Assembly (NCBI GenBank): GCA_030066045.1
Contig: JASJCJ010000007.1
Span: 44,532 to 108,531, forward strand
Direction: 5' to 3'
DNA: 64,000 bases
From: Calothrix sp. MO_167.B12
GTDB lineage: Bacteria; Cyanobacteriota; Cyanobacteriia; Cyanobacteriales; Nostocaceae
Part shown: positions 1 through 8,549 of the stretch, in pieces
How the letters are laid out: each line of letters opens with the position of its first letter
Numbering within the stretch: position 1 is the first letter of the stretch
Translations under genes and position numbers: made by a program
Notes under the pieces: generated by a model
Database searches by the model: none
What the model was told of the DNA's origin: nothing
Seen by the model: only the letters and a program-made list of their open reading frames with translations

Positions 1-37
1 TCACTAGCTGTGAGTGCAACTCGCGGATGGATGCCAT
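1..37 (-). CDS. gatA: Asp/Glu-tRNA amidotransferase subunit A, first codons only
   Basis: Only the first 12 codons lie in the window. Read on the minus strand from an ATG at position 37 they give MASIRELHSQLV, which resembles the start of cyanobacterial GatA, the amidase subunit that converts misacylated Glu-tRNA(Gln) or Asp-tRNA(Asn) to the amidated form. A good Shine-Dalgarno (AAGGAAG) lies about 5 bases upstream of the ATG. The gene runs off the left edge and is divergent from the dnaE C-half gene. The identification rests on a dozen residues recalled from the family, so it is likely but not proven. Confidence 0.6.
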   Translation of the reverse strand, partial: MASIRELHSQLV

Positions 38-460
38 GATTGCTTCCTTGTATGACTCAAGTGTTTGATTTTAATACAAATTGACGGTTATTGTTCCAGC
101 TGAGTAAAGCTATACGAACAAATCCCCTTATAAGGCTTGCACTAATTTAATATTTATTTGGGAAGTGCAGATAGAGGGTATTCTGATTTAACTTTGACAA
201 TAAATTTTATTATTCTCCTTAATTTACGAACAGGGTGTAGGGTGTAGGGGACTCCATACTTAAAAGTAGGGGTTTCAAAAAAGGATGCCGTGTTGATCAT
301 AATATGTATCTCGAAACATGTATCTCGAAACACATTTTTATATGATTCTCATACTTAAAAGTAGGGGTTTGTACCCAGAACGAGGGGCTAATTCTTCCCC
401 TATACCCCACAACCGATAACCCAGCCGAAGGGCTTGGTCAAATTCCGAGCATATTGAATA
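38..460. other. Divergent intergenic region between gatA and dnaE-C
   Basis: About 420 bases without a gene. It must hold the promoters of the two divergent genes, but I could not assign -10/-35 boxes with confidence. It contains two kinds of repeats, described separately, and a run of AT-rich sequence at 120-230. The dnaE-C start codon has no clear Shine-Dalgarno in front of it. Confidence 0.6.
255..370. repeat. Direct 21-bp repeat flanking a tandem 14-mer, upstream of dnaE-C
   Basis: A 21-base sequence (core CTTAAAAGTAGGGGTTT) occurs at 255-275 and again, identical, at 350-370. Between them the 14-mer ATGTATCTCGAAAC is present twice in tandem at 304-331. The two copies of the long word are 95 bases apart and in the same orientation. 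Function is unknown; it may be a trace of a small duplication or insertion. Confidence 0.75.
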
Positions 461-1822
461 ATGGTTAAAATAATAACTCGTAAATTTTTAGGTACGCAGA
501 AAGTATATGACATTGGTGTCAGAAATGACCATAATTTTGCCATAGAAAATGGTTGCATAGCTGCTAATTGTTTTAACAAATCTCACTCCACTGCTTATGG
601 GTACGTCACCTATCAAACTGCATACCTGAAGGCAAACTACCCTGTAGAGTATATGGCGGCACTGCTGACGGCTAACAGTGGGGATACCGATAAGGTACAG
701 AAATATATTTCTACCTGTTTGAGCATGGGTATCAAGATTGAGCCGCCAGATATCAATAGTTCTGGGGTTGATTTTACTCCCTTGGAGGGCAAGAAGAAGA
801 TTTTGTTTGGATTTTCGGCGGTACGTAACGTCGGACAAAATGCGATCGCAGCAGTTTTAGCAGCCAGAGAGTCTGGGGGAGAGTTTCAAGCCCTAGGAGA
901 TTTTTGCGATCGCGTGGATTTAAGTACGGTTAACCGTAGAACTATACAATCCCTAATTTATTGCGGAGCTTTTGATAAAATTAACCCCAACCGCAACCAG
1001 TTAATTAAAGACTTAGAATTAGTTTATGATTGGGGACAATCCCGTGCCAAAGATAGGGCTAGCGGACAGGGAAATTTGTTTGATTTAATCGGAGGAGGAT
1101 TCTCTTCCACCAATACCACAAGTCCAATCAAAAATGCTTTTGAGATGGCTCCGAAAGCCAAACCCGTGAATGATTTACCCCCCCAAGAGAAATTACGTCA
1201 AGAAAAGGAAATTCTCGGCTTTTACGTATCCGATCATCCTTTGACATCTTTACGCCAATCTGCTAAAGTTCTCACCCCTATTAATTTAACTCAAATAGGC
1301 GATCGCCAAGAAGGAACCCTCATTTGTGCTGTTGTCATGCTCAATGGAGTCAAAAAGGTAATTACCAAAAAAGGTGACCCTATGGCTATTTTACAAATAG
1401 AAGATTTGACTGCCCAATCAGAAGCCGTTGTCTTTCCCAGGACTTACGAACGTATTCATCCCCTGCTGGAAGTTGATGCCAGGTTAATTCTCTGGGGCAA
1501 AATAGATCGCCGTGATGAGCAAACTCAGCTGATTGTCGAAGATGCTGAAGCGGTGGAAAATATACAGATGATAATGGTGGAACTAAATCCCCATCAGGCA
1601 AGCACTATTGAAGAACAAGACCGTTTAAGAACTATTTTAAAAGAACAATCCAAAGCAAAGGAAAAAGCCAAAGTTCCAGTCATTGGCATTGTACAGGCTG
1701 GCACTTCTCGGCAGTTAGTTCGTTTTGGTAGACAATTTTGGGTAGAGGACTCCATTAGTACCATTCAAGCCCTGAAAAATGCTAGTTTTACAGCTCGTGT
1801 ACAGCAACTGCATCAGACATAA
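461..1822 (+). CDS. dnaE: DNA polymerase III alpha subunit, C-terminal half with split DnaE intein C-part
   Basis: This encodes the C-terminal half of the replicative polymerase, made as a separate protein and joined by protein trans-splicing. Residues 1-36 (MVKIITRKFLGTQKVYDIGV... ending GCIAAN) are the C-intein of the cyanobacterial split DnaE intein. Splicing would occur after Asn36, and Cys37 (CFNKSHS) is the +1 extein nucleophile. The extein continues with a helix-hairpin-helix region at about residues 130-190 and an OB fold at about 290-370. The polymerase active site and the N-intein must be on the dnaE-N gene, which is not in this window. All residues expected for splicing (terminal Asn, Cys+1, the DHNF block) are present. 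Confidence 0.97.
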   Translation: MVKIITRKFLGTQKVYDIGVRNDHNFAIENGCIAANCFNKSHSTAYGYVTYQTAYLKANYPVEYMAALLTANSGDTDKVQKYISTCLSMGIKIEPPDINSSGVDFTPLEGKKKILFGFSAVRNVGQNAIAAVLAARESGGEFQALGDFCDRVDLSTVNRRTIQSLIYCGAFDKINPNRNQLIKDLELVYDWGQSRAKDRASGQGNLFDLIGGGFSSTNTTSPIKNAFEMAPKAKPVNDLPPQEKLRQEKEILGFYVSDHPLTSLRQSAKVLTPINLTQIGDRQEGTLICAVVMLNGVKKVITKKGDPMAILQIEDLTAQSEAVVFPRTYERIHPLLEVDARLILWGKIDRRDEQTQLIVEDAEAVENIQMIMVELNPHQASTIEEQDRLRTILKEQSKAKEKAKVPVIGIVQAGTSRQLVRFGRQFWVEDSISTIQALKNASFTARVQQLHQT

Positions 1823-2212
1823 TTCCCTCAGTCAGAGGCAACAAGCAACAGGGAACGAGGAATGGGGAATGGGGAACTCTTAACAGAAAGTATACCCTCG
1901 ATTTTTAAGCACTCGCCCAGGCTACGCCAACAAAAATCAAATATGAGTCCTAATATTACTTATCACTTATTACTTGACCACAATCTTTATTGTCAAAATC
2001 AATACTGATTCTTGAATTGAAAAAGTCTTAATATTATGACCTCAATATTTATAATATTGACAAAATATCGCAGTCACCCCTTAAGTATATGGACGTATGT
2101 GTAGCCACAAATATTGTTTGTTTAGTTACTTATGCGGATGATGATTACTTAACAAAAATGATACTTTTGAATCCCATAACTATTTATGTGGAGGACATAG
2201 GAGAGTATACTC
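1823..2212. other. Intergenic region after dnaE-C
   Basis: 390 AT-rich bases with no convincing gene. There is a short repetitive purine stretch near 1850-1880 and nothing else I can name. The only clear signal is the ribosome binding site (GGAG) just before the next gene. Confidence 0.5.
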
Positions 2213-2764
2213 ATGACCGCACATCAAATTCACACAGCATCATATGCAGTTAGTAAATTTGTTACATATTGCAAAAGAATGCAGCCCCAAACTCATGAAG
2301 AAATCAGGAGATTTTTTCAGGGAGTTGTAGGTTTTCCTTACGATAACGAACTGTTATTGCAGGCTTACCTGTTTTTGAATATCAAAGATTTATTCCCTGA
2401 TTGCTCGGAACTACTATTATTTGAGAAATCACCCATATCTGACTATACAGATTTGGGTAAATGTGATTTTGTTTATCTCACACCTCAATTTAAATTATTC
2501 TTAATTGAAACTAAATTTATTGATACACATGCCACAGGAGCAACAGAAAGAAAAAGAAGAAATAAGCACAGAAATAAAGTTTTTGACCAAGTACTTACCT
2601 TAAAAAGCCGATTTAGTGAATATTGGAATATTAATTCTGATGAATTACAAACTGGAGTTTTTACCACAGATCCCGAAGTTGATTGGCGTGGTAATGAGAT
2701 GAATGTGGTAACTAAATCTATATCTATTGAGGATCTCAGATATTGGCGGCGAAATTATCCCTAA
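2213..2764 (+). CDS. Hypothetical protein with PD-(D/E)XK nuclease-like core
   Basis: A 183-residue soluble protein I do not recognise by name. Asp85 (GKCDFVYL) followed 14 residues later by Glu99-Thr-Lys101 (FLIETKF), with hydrophobic strands around both and then a basic stretch (110-122, RKRRNKHRNK) and a helix, is the layout of a PD-(D/E)XK nuclease core. Such a fold would make it a DNA or RNA endonuclease, but this is an inference from one motif. The gene stands alone, with a GGAG ribosome binding site about 10 bases before the ATG and no toxin, methylase or helicase beside it. Confidence 0.55.
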   Translation: MTAHQIHTASYAVSKFVTYCKRMQPQTHEEIRRFFQGVVGFPYDNELLLQAYLFLNIKDLFPDCSELLLFEKSPISDYTDLGKCDFVYLTPQFKLFLIETKFIDTHATGATERKRRNKHRNKVFDQVLTLKSRFSEYWNINSDELQTGVFTTDPEVDWRGNEMNVVTKSISIEDLRYWRRNYP

Positions 2765-3246
2765 TTTCCTACCGGAGAGAGACTTTACGTCCTTTTTATT
2801 TGCGATCGCTTCTCATAATACACCATAGGCAAACCAATGCTCCAGTTGCAAACAGTTAAGTCGCTTGTGATATAGGGCTGGTTTTGTGATTTTTTCTGAC
2901 TACCCATTACTAACTTATCCCACCATTTACAAAAAAATATTATAAATATTGAATTAGTCATTACCTCCGGGTTTCTAGGAGCTATGCTGATGAAAGTAGT
3001 AACAAGTACTGTCTTTATAGTACTTAAGTACTATTTAACTAGTTGACTATTTGCATTTATAGCACTACGTTTTTGGCTGAGGACATTTTTGCTTTCCATT
3101 TGAGCAAAACATGGAGTCCGCTCCCCATATGCTTACTGTTATATGTGACAGATAGTACTTCAAGGAACTTCTCGATGGATTTTTCTCTCTATTCCCTTCG
3201 GGAATAGAGATATTCCAGATAAAGATGAGTAAATAATAAAGAGGTA
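2765..3246. other. Intergenic region with one strong hairpin
   Basis: 480 AT-rich bases. The only structure I can support is the hairpin at 3186-3210. Candidate reading frames on the minus strand here have no ribosome binding site or recognisable content. Confidence 0.5.
3186..3210. repeat. Perfect 11-bp hairpin with 3-base loop
   Basis: TCTCTATTCCC, loop TTC, then the exact complement. It is one of several perfect palindromes with 3-base loops in the intergenic DNA of this window. No T-run follows on the plus strand, so it is not an obvious terminator in that direction. Confidence 0.8.
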
Positions 3247-3576
3247 ATGTATAAGGTGTGGAAAACACTTTTAGTGATTGCCATTGGTTTCTTGCCGTCC
3301 GTATTATCCTTATGGGTAATCCGTAAAGCCCATATCAGAGCTAGATCCCGTTTGAGGCGATTAAGCATGAACTTTTCTGCTGTCCAGAGAAGGTATAATC
3401 TCATATCAGAGGAAAATGATCGCTATTATCTAGAAGGTGTTGGTTTTCTCATTGGTGATATCAGCTGTCGATATAATGCTCGTTCTGCCCACATTCGTTG
3501 CGCCATCAATCCCTGTGGACCCTGTAAAGGTTGTCGCGATTACGAGCCAAGGGAATTGAGCGATAGCAAAAATTGA
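3247..3576 (+). CDS. DUF6464-type cyanobacterial membrane-anchored protein
   Basis: 109 residues. One N-terminal membrane segment (about 6-25) is followed by a short basic helix. The C-terminal cysteine-rich block has CRYNARSAHIRCAINPCG and then CKGCRDYE, a pattern I associate with the cyanobacterial family DUF6464. The spaced Cys residues could bind a metal or form disulfides. The function is unknown. It ends 43 bases before the SWIM protein gene on the same strand, so the two may be transcribed together. The family name is from memory. Confidence 0.7.
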   Translation: MYKVWKTLLVIAIGFLPSVLSLWVIRKAHIRARSRLRRLSMNFSAVQRRYNLISEENDRYYLEGVGFLIGDISCRYNARSAHIRCAINPCGPCKGCRDYEPRELSDSKN

Positions 3577-3619
3577 GCAATGTCATCCAATTTTAGATTT
3601 TGGATTTTGGATTGACCCC

Positions 3620-4933
3620 ATGTCTACAATTTGGAATCAGGAACAGATTCTGGCATTAGCCCCAGATTCTAGTTCCATCAAAAATGGAAAATCTTTAGCT
3701 GTACGCCACAAATGGTTATCGTTGAGTTATAACGAGCAAGCTATTTGGGGAGAGTGTAAAGGTAGTGGTAAAAATCCTTACCGCACTCAAATTGATCTTA
3801 CAGAACCCGCTTTTAAGTGTTCCTGCCCTAGTCGAAAGTTTCCTTGCAAACATGGATTGGGTTTATTTTTAATATTTGCCAATGCTAAAGATAATTTCAA
3901 TCCCAGCAGCCCTCCAGACTGGGTGAGTCAATGGTTGGAGACTCGAAAGCAGAAACAAATTAACCAGCAAAAAGCCCCTACTAAAAAAACTGTAGATCCC
4001 AAAGGGAAGTTAAAACGTGCCGAACAACGTTACAACAAAGTCAAAGCAGGGATGGAGGATTTAGAGTTGTGGCTGCGGGATTTACTCCGTCAAGGTTTAG
4101 CTGTGGCACGAACACAACCCTATAGCTTTTGGGATACAGCCGCAGCCAGACTAGTGGATGCCCAAGCAGGGGGCGTAGCCAGATTGATTAGAGACATGGG
4201 TAGTATTCCCCATACTGGTACAGGATGGGAAGGTAGATTATTACATCGTCTGGGAAATGTTTATTTATTACTAGAAGGGTTTAAACGTTTAGAAAGCTTA
4301 CCCCCTGCTCTGCAAGCAGATATCCGCCACCAAATTGGTTGGACGCAAACTCAAGAAGAGTTATTTACCAAAGTGGGGATAGAGGATGAGTGGTTAATCT
4401 TAGGACAACGGGTGGAAGAAGAAGATGCCCTGAAATCACAGAGGATTTGGTTGTGGGGAAAAGCAACGGGGAAGGCCGCTTTAATACTTAATTTTGTCTA
4501 TGGCAAGCAGATCCTAGATACTAGTTTAGTTCCAGGAACTTGCATACAAGCAGAGCTAGTATTTTTTGATAGTGCTTATCCTTTACGTGCCATTGTCAAA
4601 ACTCGCTATGATCAACCACAACAAATACAGCAGATACAGGGCTATAGTGGAATTAAAACCATGATGTCTATCTATGCCCAAGCCCTATCTTGTAATCCTT
4701 GGTTAGAAAAATTTCCAGTTTTGCTCAATGGAATTATACCCTTGCAGCAACAAGGTAAATGGCTGATTCGGGATGATGCCAATCATCAATTAGCAGTAAT
4801 GCCTAGTTTTGGGCAGGGGTGGGAATTGTTGGCTGTTAGCGGTGGGCATACCATAGACTTGTTTGGAGAATGGAATGGGGAATACCTGTTGCCTCTAAGT
4901 TTGTGGGCAGAAAATACATTCCTCTGTTTTTAG
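3620..4933 (+). CDS. SWIM zinc finger family protein
   Basis: 437 residues. The SWIM zinc finger is clear: Cys67-x-Cys69 (FKCSCPS) and Cys76-Lys-His78 (PCKHGL). SWIM domains bind zinc and are used for DNA or protein contact. The rest is a lysine-rich linker (about 110-145) and a long alpha/beta region with no motif I can name. It is the first gene of a same-strand set with the DUF5691 and MoxR ATPase genes. In other bacteria such SWIM proteins travel with DUF5691, MoxR AAA ATPase, DUF5682 and vWA proteins (recalled, not checked). The joint function is not established. Confidence 0.85.
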   Translation: MSTIWNQEQILALAPDSSSIKNGKSLAVRHKWLSLSYNEQAIWGECKGSGKNPYRTQIDLTEPAFKCSCPSRKFPCKHGLGLFLIFANAKDNFNPSSPPDWVSQWLETRKQKQINQQKAPTKKTVDPKGKLKRAEQRYNKVKAGMEDLELWLRDLLRQGLAVARTQPYSFWDTAAARLVDAQAGGVARLIRDMGSIPHTGTGWEGRLLHRLGNVYLLLEGFKRLESLPPALQADIRHQIGWTQTQEELFTKVGIEDEWLILGQRVEEEDALKSQRIWLWGKATGKAALILNFVYGKQILDTSLVPGTCIQAELVFFDSAYPLRAIVKTRYDQPQQIQQIQGYSGIKTMMSIYAQALSCNPWLEKFPVLLNGIIPLQQQGKWLIRDDANHQLAVMPSFGQGWELLAVSGGHTIDLFGEWNGEYLLPLSLWAENTFLCF

Positions 4934-5113
4934 GTGGTTGATGAAAATAATTTGACCGAAGTCAGAGAAGGAGAGGATAAATTTGGAACTTGGTTTACCC
5001 ATCAAAATTAATGTGGTGGAGTACTGCTGCTTTGTCCCATTAATTCTTATAAGAAGAGGAAGAAACCACAAAGGCGCAAAGAGCGCGAAGAAAGAAGGAA
5101 AGAGAGCCAAAAT

Positions 5114-5155
5114 ACTTATTACTTATTACTTATTACTTATTACTTATTACTTATT
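5114..5155 (+). repeat. Heptamer tandem repeat ACTTATT x6 directly before a start codon
   Basis: Six perfect copies of ACTTATT end three bases before the ATG of the DUF5691 gene, so the normal Shine-Dalgarno position is occupied by repeat sequence. Heptanucleotide tandem repeats of this kind (STRRs) are typical of Nostocales. Their copy number can vary by slippage. Confidence 0.9.
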
Positions 5156-5158
5156 GAT

Positions 5159-6673
5159 ATGAATCTCTGGCAAGACTTGGTATCAACAGCTTTAGTTGGT
5201 ACGGAACGGCAAACCTTAAAAACACCTGCAATAGATAACCCTCTAGGTCAAATGTTACACCACCTAGATAGTAATGATCGCGAAGGTAGTTTGCTGGGTG
5301 CAGCTGCTGCGATCGCAATCTATCAAAAAGCTGGTAAATTATCTACAGCTACAACTCCATCCCTGCCAGAACCCTGTAACCAGCAAGACTTGCCTTGTTG
5401 CAATTCCTTAGCAGGACAGCATTTAACTATGATGTTGAGTGGAGAATATAATCAGGTATTACCAGAATGGTTAACTGTAGCTGCTAAAGTTGGCAAACGA
5501 GTAACACCCCAATGCTTACCGGCATTATTAACATTAGGAAAACGGCAAACTCATTTACAGTCAGCAATCCTATCCATACTGGGCAAACGGGGGTTATGGT
5601 TGGCCAGGCAAAACCCAGAGTGGAGTTATGCCATCAGTGAAAATATTGATTTAATTTGGAAAAAAGGTAACTCTAATGCTAAACAACTAGCTTTGGCAAA
5701 GCTGCGGCAACAAGAGCCAAAAAAGGCGAGGGAACAGTTACAAGAAAATTGGCAGAGCAACAGTTTAGATGAGAACGTAGCTTGTTTACAAGCCTTGGAA
5801 ACTGGACTGAGTTTGGATGATGAGCCATTTTTGAACTCTGCTTTAGATCATAAGCGCAAGGCAATCAGAGATGTAGCAGCTAAATTACTTGCTCAACTAC
5901 CAGAATCTCAGCTGTGTGAGAGAATGATTCAACGGGTTCTACCACTAATTCAGCTTCACAAAGGTGTGGTAGAAGTTACCTTGCCTACAGGTTGCACCAA
6001 TGACCTAATCCGCGACGGAATTGACCAGTCTGAGTATAGTTCGACTTTTGGAGAAAAAGGTAGTTTACTCCTGCAAATGTTAGCTTGCATTCCCCCCAGT
6101 ATATGGAGTCAGCATTGGGAAAAAGCACCAGCAGCAATCATCTCAGCATCTGAGGATAGTGAGTGGAACAAATTACTAATTGAGGGTTGGGCAAAAGCAG
6201 CTATCAACAGTCGGGATGTATCCTGGGCAGAAGATTTATTGCAAGTATGTAGTAATTTTTATTACGAAAATTTTGCGTATAAACAACAAATTATCTCCAA
6301 ATTACTGGGTATTCTTCCTCAACATCGAGTTGATGCTTTTATCCTCAAATTATTTACGGATTACGAAGACCAAGCTTTTAATTGCCAACATCCAGTTGTG
6401 CGTTTATTAAGTCACAGCAGCCATTATTGGGGTGTAGAACTGAGTAATTTAGTGTTGTCAAAAATACAGTCAAATCTCCAAGATAACCATTGGCAAAATG
6501 ATCGGCAGATGCGATCGCACATAGAAAACTTTGCCCTATATATGGAACCTTCCCTCGCACATCAAGCAATAAATACCCTATCACCTTTATCCCAGGGAAA
6601 TTGGCAAGAGGCAATAGATAACTTCTTAAGTACTCTGCAATTTCGCTGGGAAATGATCCAAGCACTGCAATAA
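5159..6673 (+). CDS. DUF5691 domain protein
   Basis: 504 residues, mostly alpha-helical. Repeated helical pairs, for example around residues 140-260, suggest a HEAT-like scaffold. The N-terminus (LWQDLVSTALVGTERQ) is the conserved start that I associate with DUF5691. No catalytic motif is visible. It lies between the SWIM protein and the MoxR ATPase genes, which is the usual setting of this family, so a scaffold or adaptor role in the same complex is reasonable but inferred. The start codon is immediately preceded by heptamer repeats instead of a ribosome binding site. Confidence 0.8.
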   Translation: MNLWQDLVSTALVGTERQTLKTPAIDNPLGQMLHHLDSNDREGSLLGAAAAIAIYQKAGKLSTATTPSLPEPCNQQDLPCCNSLAGQHLTMMLSGEYNQVLPEWLTVAAKVGKRVTPQCLPALLTLGKRQTHLQSAILSILGKRGLWLARQNPEWSYAISENIDLIWKKGNSNAKQLALAKLRQQEPKKAREQLQENWQSNSLDENVACLQALETGLSLDDEPFLNSALDHKRKAIRDVAAKLLAQLPESQLCERMIQRVLPLIQLHKGVVEVTLPTGCTNDLIRDGIDQSEYSSTFGEKGSLLLQMLACIPPSIWSQHWEKAPAAIISASEDSEWNKLLIEGWAKAAINSRDVSWAEDLLQVCSNFYYENFAYKQQIISKLLGILPQHRVDAFILKLFTDYEDQAFNCQHPVVRLLSHSSHYWGVELSNLVLSKIQSNLQDNHWQNDRQMRSHIENFALYMEPSLAHQAINTLSPLSQGNWQEAIDNFLSTLQFRWEMIQALQ

Positions 6674-6914
6674 AACATCAAAAAATTCATATTTTTTAGA
6701 GGTTATAGCCCTACGGCTTGAGGTTAGGACACATTTTAAACCTCATCCATTTTGAGAACTGGAGTTTTCCCCTCAAGGGGAATACCAAAAAATCAATTAT
6801 CCTGTAGGGGCACGGCACCAACAATATTCTTCCATAGGTTGTAAGCTGACTGATGCCGTGCCCACCTTACCCAAATTAAGAAAATGTCCTAACGTTATTT
6901 GGTACTGCTATATA
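6674..6914. repeat. Repeat-derived spacer with fragments of two dispersed elements
   Basis: 6738-6768 matches the left end of the MITE at 13389 (AAACC-CATCCAT, then CTGGAGTTTTC). 6781-6816 is the reverse complement of 13270-13312 (GGGGCACGGCA next to a TACCAAAAAATC word). The same two words are also neighbours at 13270-13430. An upstream in-frame ATG at 6858 lies in this repeat DNA, which is why I start the MoxR gene at 6915. Confidence 0.7.
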
Positions 6915-8063
6915 ATGACAGAAGTAAATAAAACTACTAAGACAAGAACATCCAGAAAAAAGGTTAACAATTCCCAAAATAATTCCAAAGCCCTACTCAG
7001 GGAGCAAGCAGAACAACAGTTTGCCCAGGAATTAGAGGAATTAGCAAAGTTTGACACTCGCCATCGTCCCCCCAATTGGCAACTATCCCCTTGGGCAGTA
7101 ACTACTTATTTATTAGGTGGTAAATTAGACAATGGTTTTGAAGTATCACCCAAATATATCGGCGACAGACGCATCATAGAAATTGCCGTGGCAACCCTGA
7201 CTACAGATCGGGCATTATTATTAATAGGCGTGCCAGGAACCGCAAAATCTTGGGTTTCCGAACATTTATCAGCTGCGATCGCCAAAGACTCTACACTGTT
7301 AATTCAAGGTACTGCGGGCACTAGTGAGGAAGCAATTCGTTACGGTTGGAATTATGCCAAACTATTAGCTGATGGACCTTCTATGGATGCATTAGTTCCC
7401 AGTCCCTTGATGCGGGCAATGGAAGATGGCAAGATTGCCAGGGTGGAAGAATTAACCAGGATACCCGCAGATGTACAGGATACATTAATTACCATTCTCT
7501 CCGAAAAAACCCTGCCTGTTCCAGAGTTAAATTCCCAGGTACAAGCAAATAAAGGGTTTAGTGTAATTGCCACCGCAAATGATCGCGATAAGGGTGTAAA
7601 TGACCTTTCCAGTGCCCTCAAACGCCGTTTTAATACCGTAGTTTTACCCCTACCTAAAACAGTGGAAGCTGAAGTAGAAATTGTCCAACGACGGGTAGAA
7701 AGCTTGGGCAGGGCATTGGAATTACCAGCCGAACCCCCAGCATTAGAAGAAGTGCGACGCATTGTCACTGTATTTCGGGAACTGCGTAGCGGTGTTACAG
7801 AAGATGGCAAGACTAAGATTAAATCTCCTAGTGGGACTTTGAGTACCGCAGAGGCTATCTCTGTGGTGAACAGTGGGATGGCACTAGCGGCGCATTTTGG
7901 GGATGGTTGTTTGAGTGCAACCGATGTGGCCTCTGGATTAGTGGGTGCGGTAATCAAAGATCCCGTACAGGATTTAGTGGTATGGAAAGAATATTTGGAA
8001 ACAGTGGTGAAAGAAAGGGAAGAATGGAAGGATTTATATCGGGCTTGTAGGGAGTTGAATTAA
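6915..8063 (+). CDS. MoxR-family AAA+ ATPase
   Basis: 382 residues from ATG 6915. The AAA core shows Walker A GVPGTAKS, a helical insert, a conserved TRIPADVQDTLITIL block and sensor 1 IATAND, followed by SSALKRRF, the arginine-finger type segment. MoxR ATPases act as chaperones that remodel or load partners, normally together with a vWA protein. The upstream genes are SWIM and DUF5691, the usual companions, but no vWA or DUF5682 gene follows within the window; the next 1.6 kb is decayed DNA. The in-frame extension back to 6858 is repeat-derived and probably not translated. The stop codon TAA is the first part of a heptamer repeat. Confidence 0.85.
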   Translation: MTEVNKTTKTRTSRKKVNNSQNNSKALLREQAEQQFAQELEELAKFDTRHRPPNWQLSPWAVTTYLLGGKLDNGFEVSPKYIGDRRIIEIAVATLTTDRALLLIGVPGTAKSWVSEHLSAAIAKDSTLLIQGTAGTSEEAIRYGWNYAKLLADGPSMDALVPSPLMRAMEDGKIARVEELTRIPADVQDTLITILSEKTLPVPELNSQVQANKGFSVIATANDRDKGVNDLSSALKRRFNTVVLPLPKTVEAEVEIVQRRVESLGRALELPAEPPALEEVRRIVTVFRELRSGVTEDGKTKIKSPSGTLSTAEAISVVNSGMALAAHFGDGCLSATDVASGLVGAVIKDPVQDLVVWKEYLETVVKEREEWKDLYRACRELN

Positions 8064-8085
8064 GTAATAAGTAATAAGTAATAAG
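8061..8085 (+). repeat. Heptamer tandem repeat TAAGTAA x3.5, overlapping the MoxR stop
   Basis: This is the reverse complement of the ACTTATT heptamer at 5114-5155. The stop codon of the ATPase gene is its first three bases. The same repeat type therefore borders this gene cluster twice, in opposite orientation. Confidence 0.85.
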
Positions 8086-8348
8086 TTTGTTTTTGTGACC
8101 GGGATTCAAACCCCGTCCCAAAAACATTCTGCCTCAAAAGACAGGGCACCAGACCCCAATATTTCGGTAAGTTAAAAATATTGCACTATAGACGCAAAGA
8201 CAGCAAAAAAGTAGGTTGGGTGGAACGAAGTGAAACCCAACAAAAGGCTGACATACACTTCAAATTTCAACAGGTATGGAATATATTTTTCGAGTTTATT
8301 TTTAAACTCAGTTTTGTCATTCAAATTTGATAAACCTATAGCTGTTAA

Positions 8349-8549
8349 GCTTTTATCTTCTTTGTTGAAAAAATCCTACAAAGCCTTGAATTTGATATGG
8401 AACCAAATGTCCAAACTGCTTGGACTAATGAAGCAAAACGGCGACGAGATGAAATTCACAACGGCTTTGTACAGCCCATATCAGGAGAAGAAGCACTAGC
8501 TGGAGTGCAGCGTTTGCTAGAACTTATCAAAACTAATGGAATGAACTAG
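8349..8549 (+). pseudogene. Remnant of addiction-module antitoxin (TIGR02574-like)
   Basis: From an ATG at 8397 the frame reads MEPNVQTAWTNEAKRRRDEI and then HNGFVQPISGEEALAGVQ, ending at TAG 8547-8549. This is the C-terminal signature of the small addiction-module antitoxins (W..EA.RR..E...G...PISGEEA). The upstream part (8349-8396, ending ILQSLEFD) is in frame but is cut by a TAA at 8346. Family-like residues (IAVKLLSSLL) continue in another frame, which shows frameshifting. No RelE/ParE toxin gene follows. I read it as a decayed, orphan antitoxin. Confidence 0.6.

Noticed and set aside
8095..8160. Possible tRNA on the minus strand (GTTTGAAT T-loop-like text)
   Set aside because: A T-arm-like piece is present, but no acceptor stem, D-arm or 7-base anticodon loop can be formed around it.
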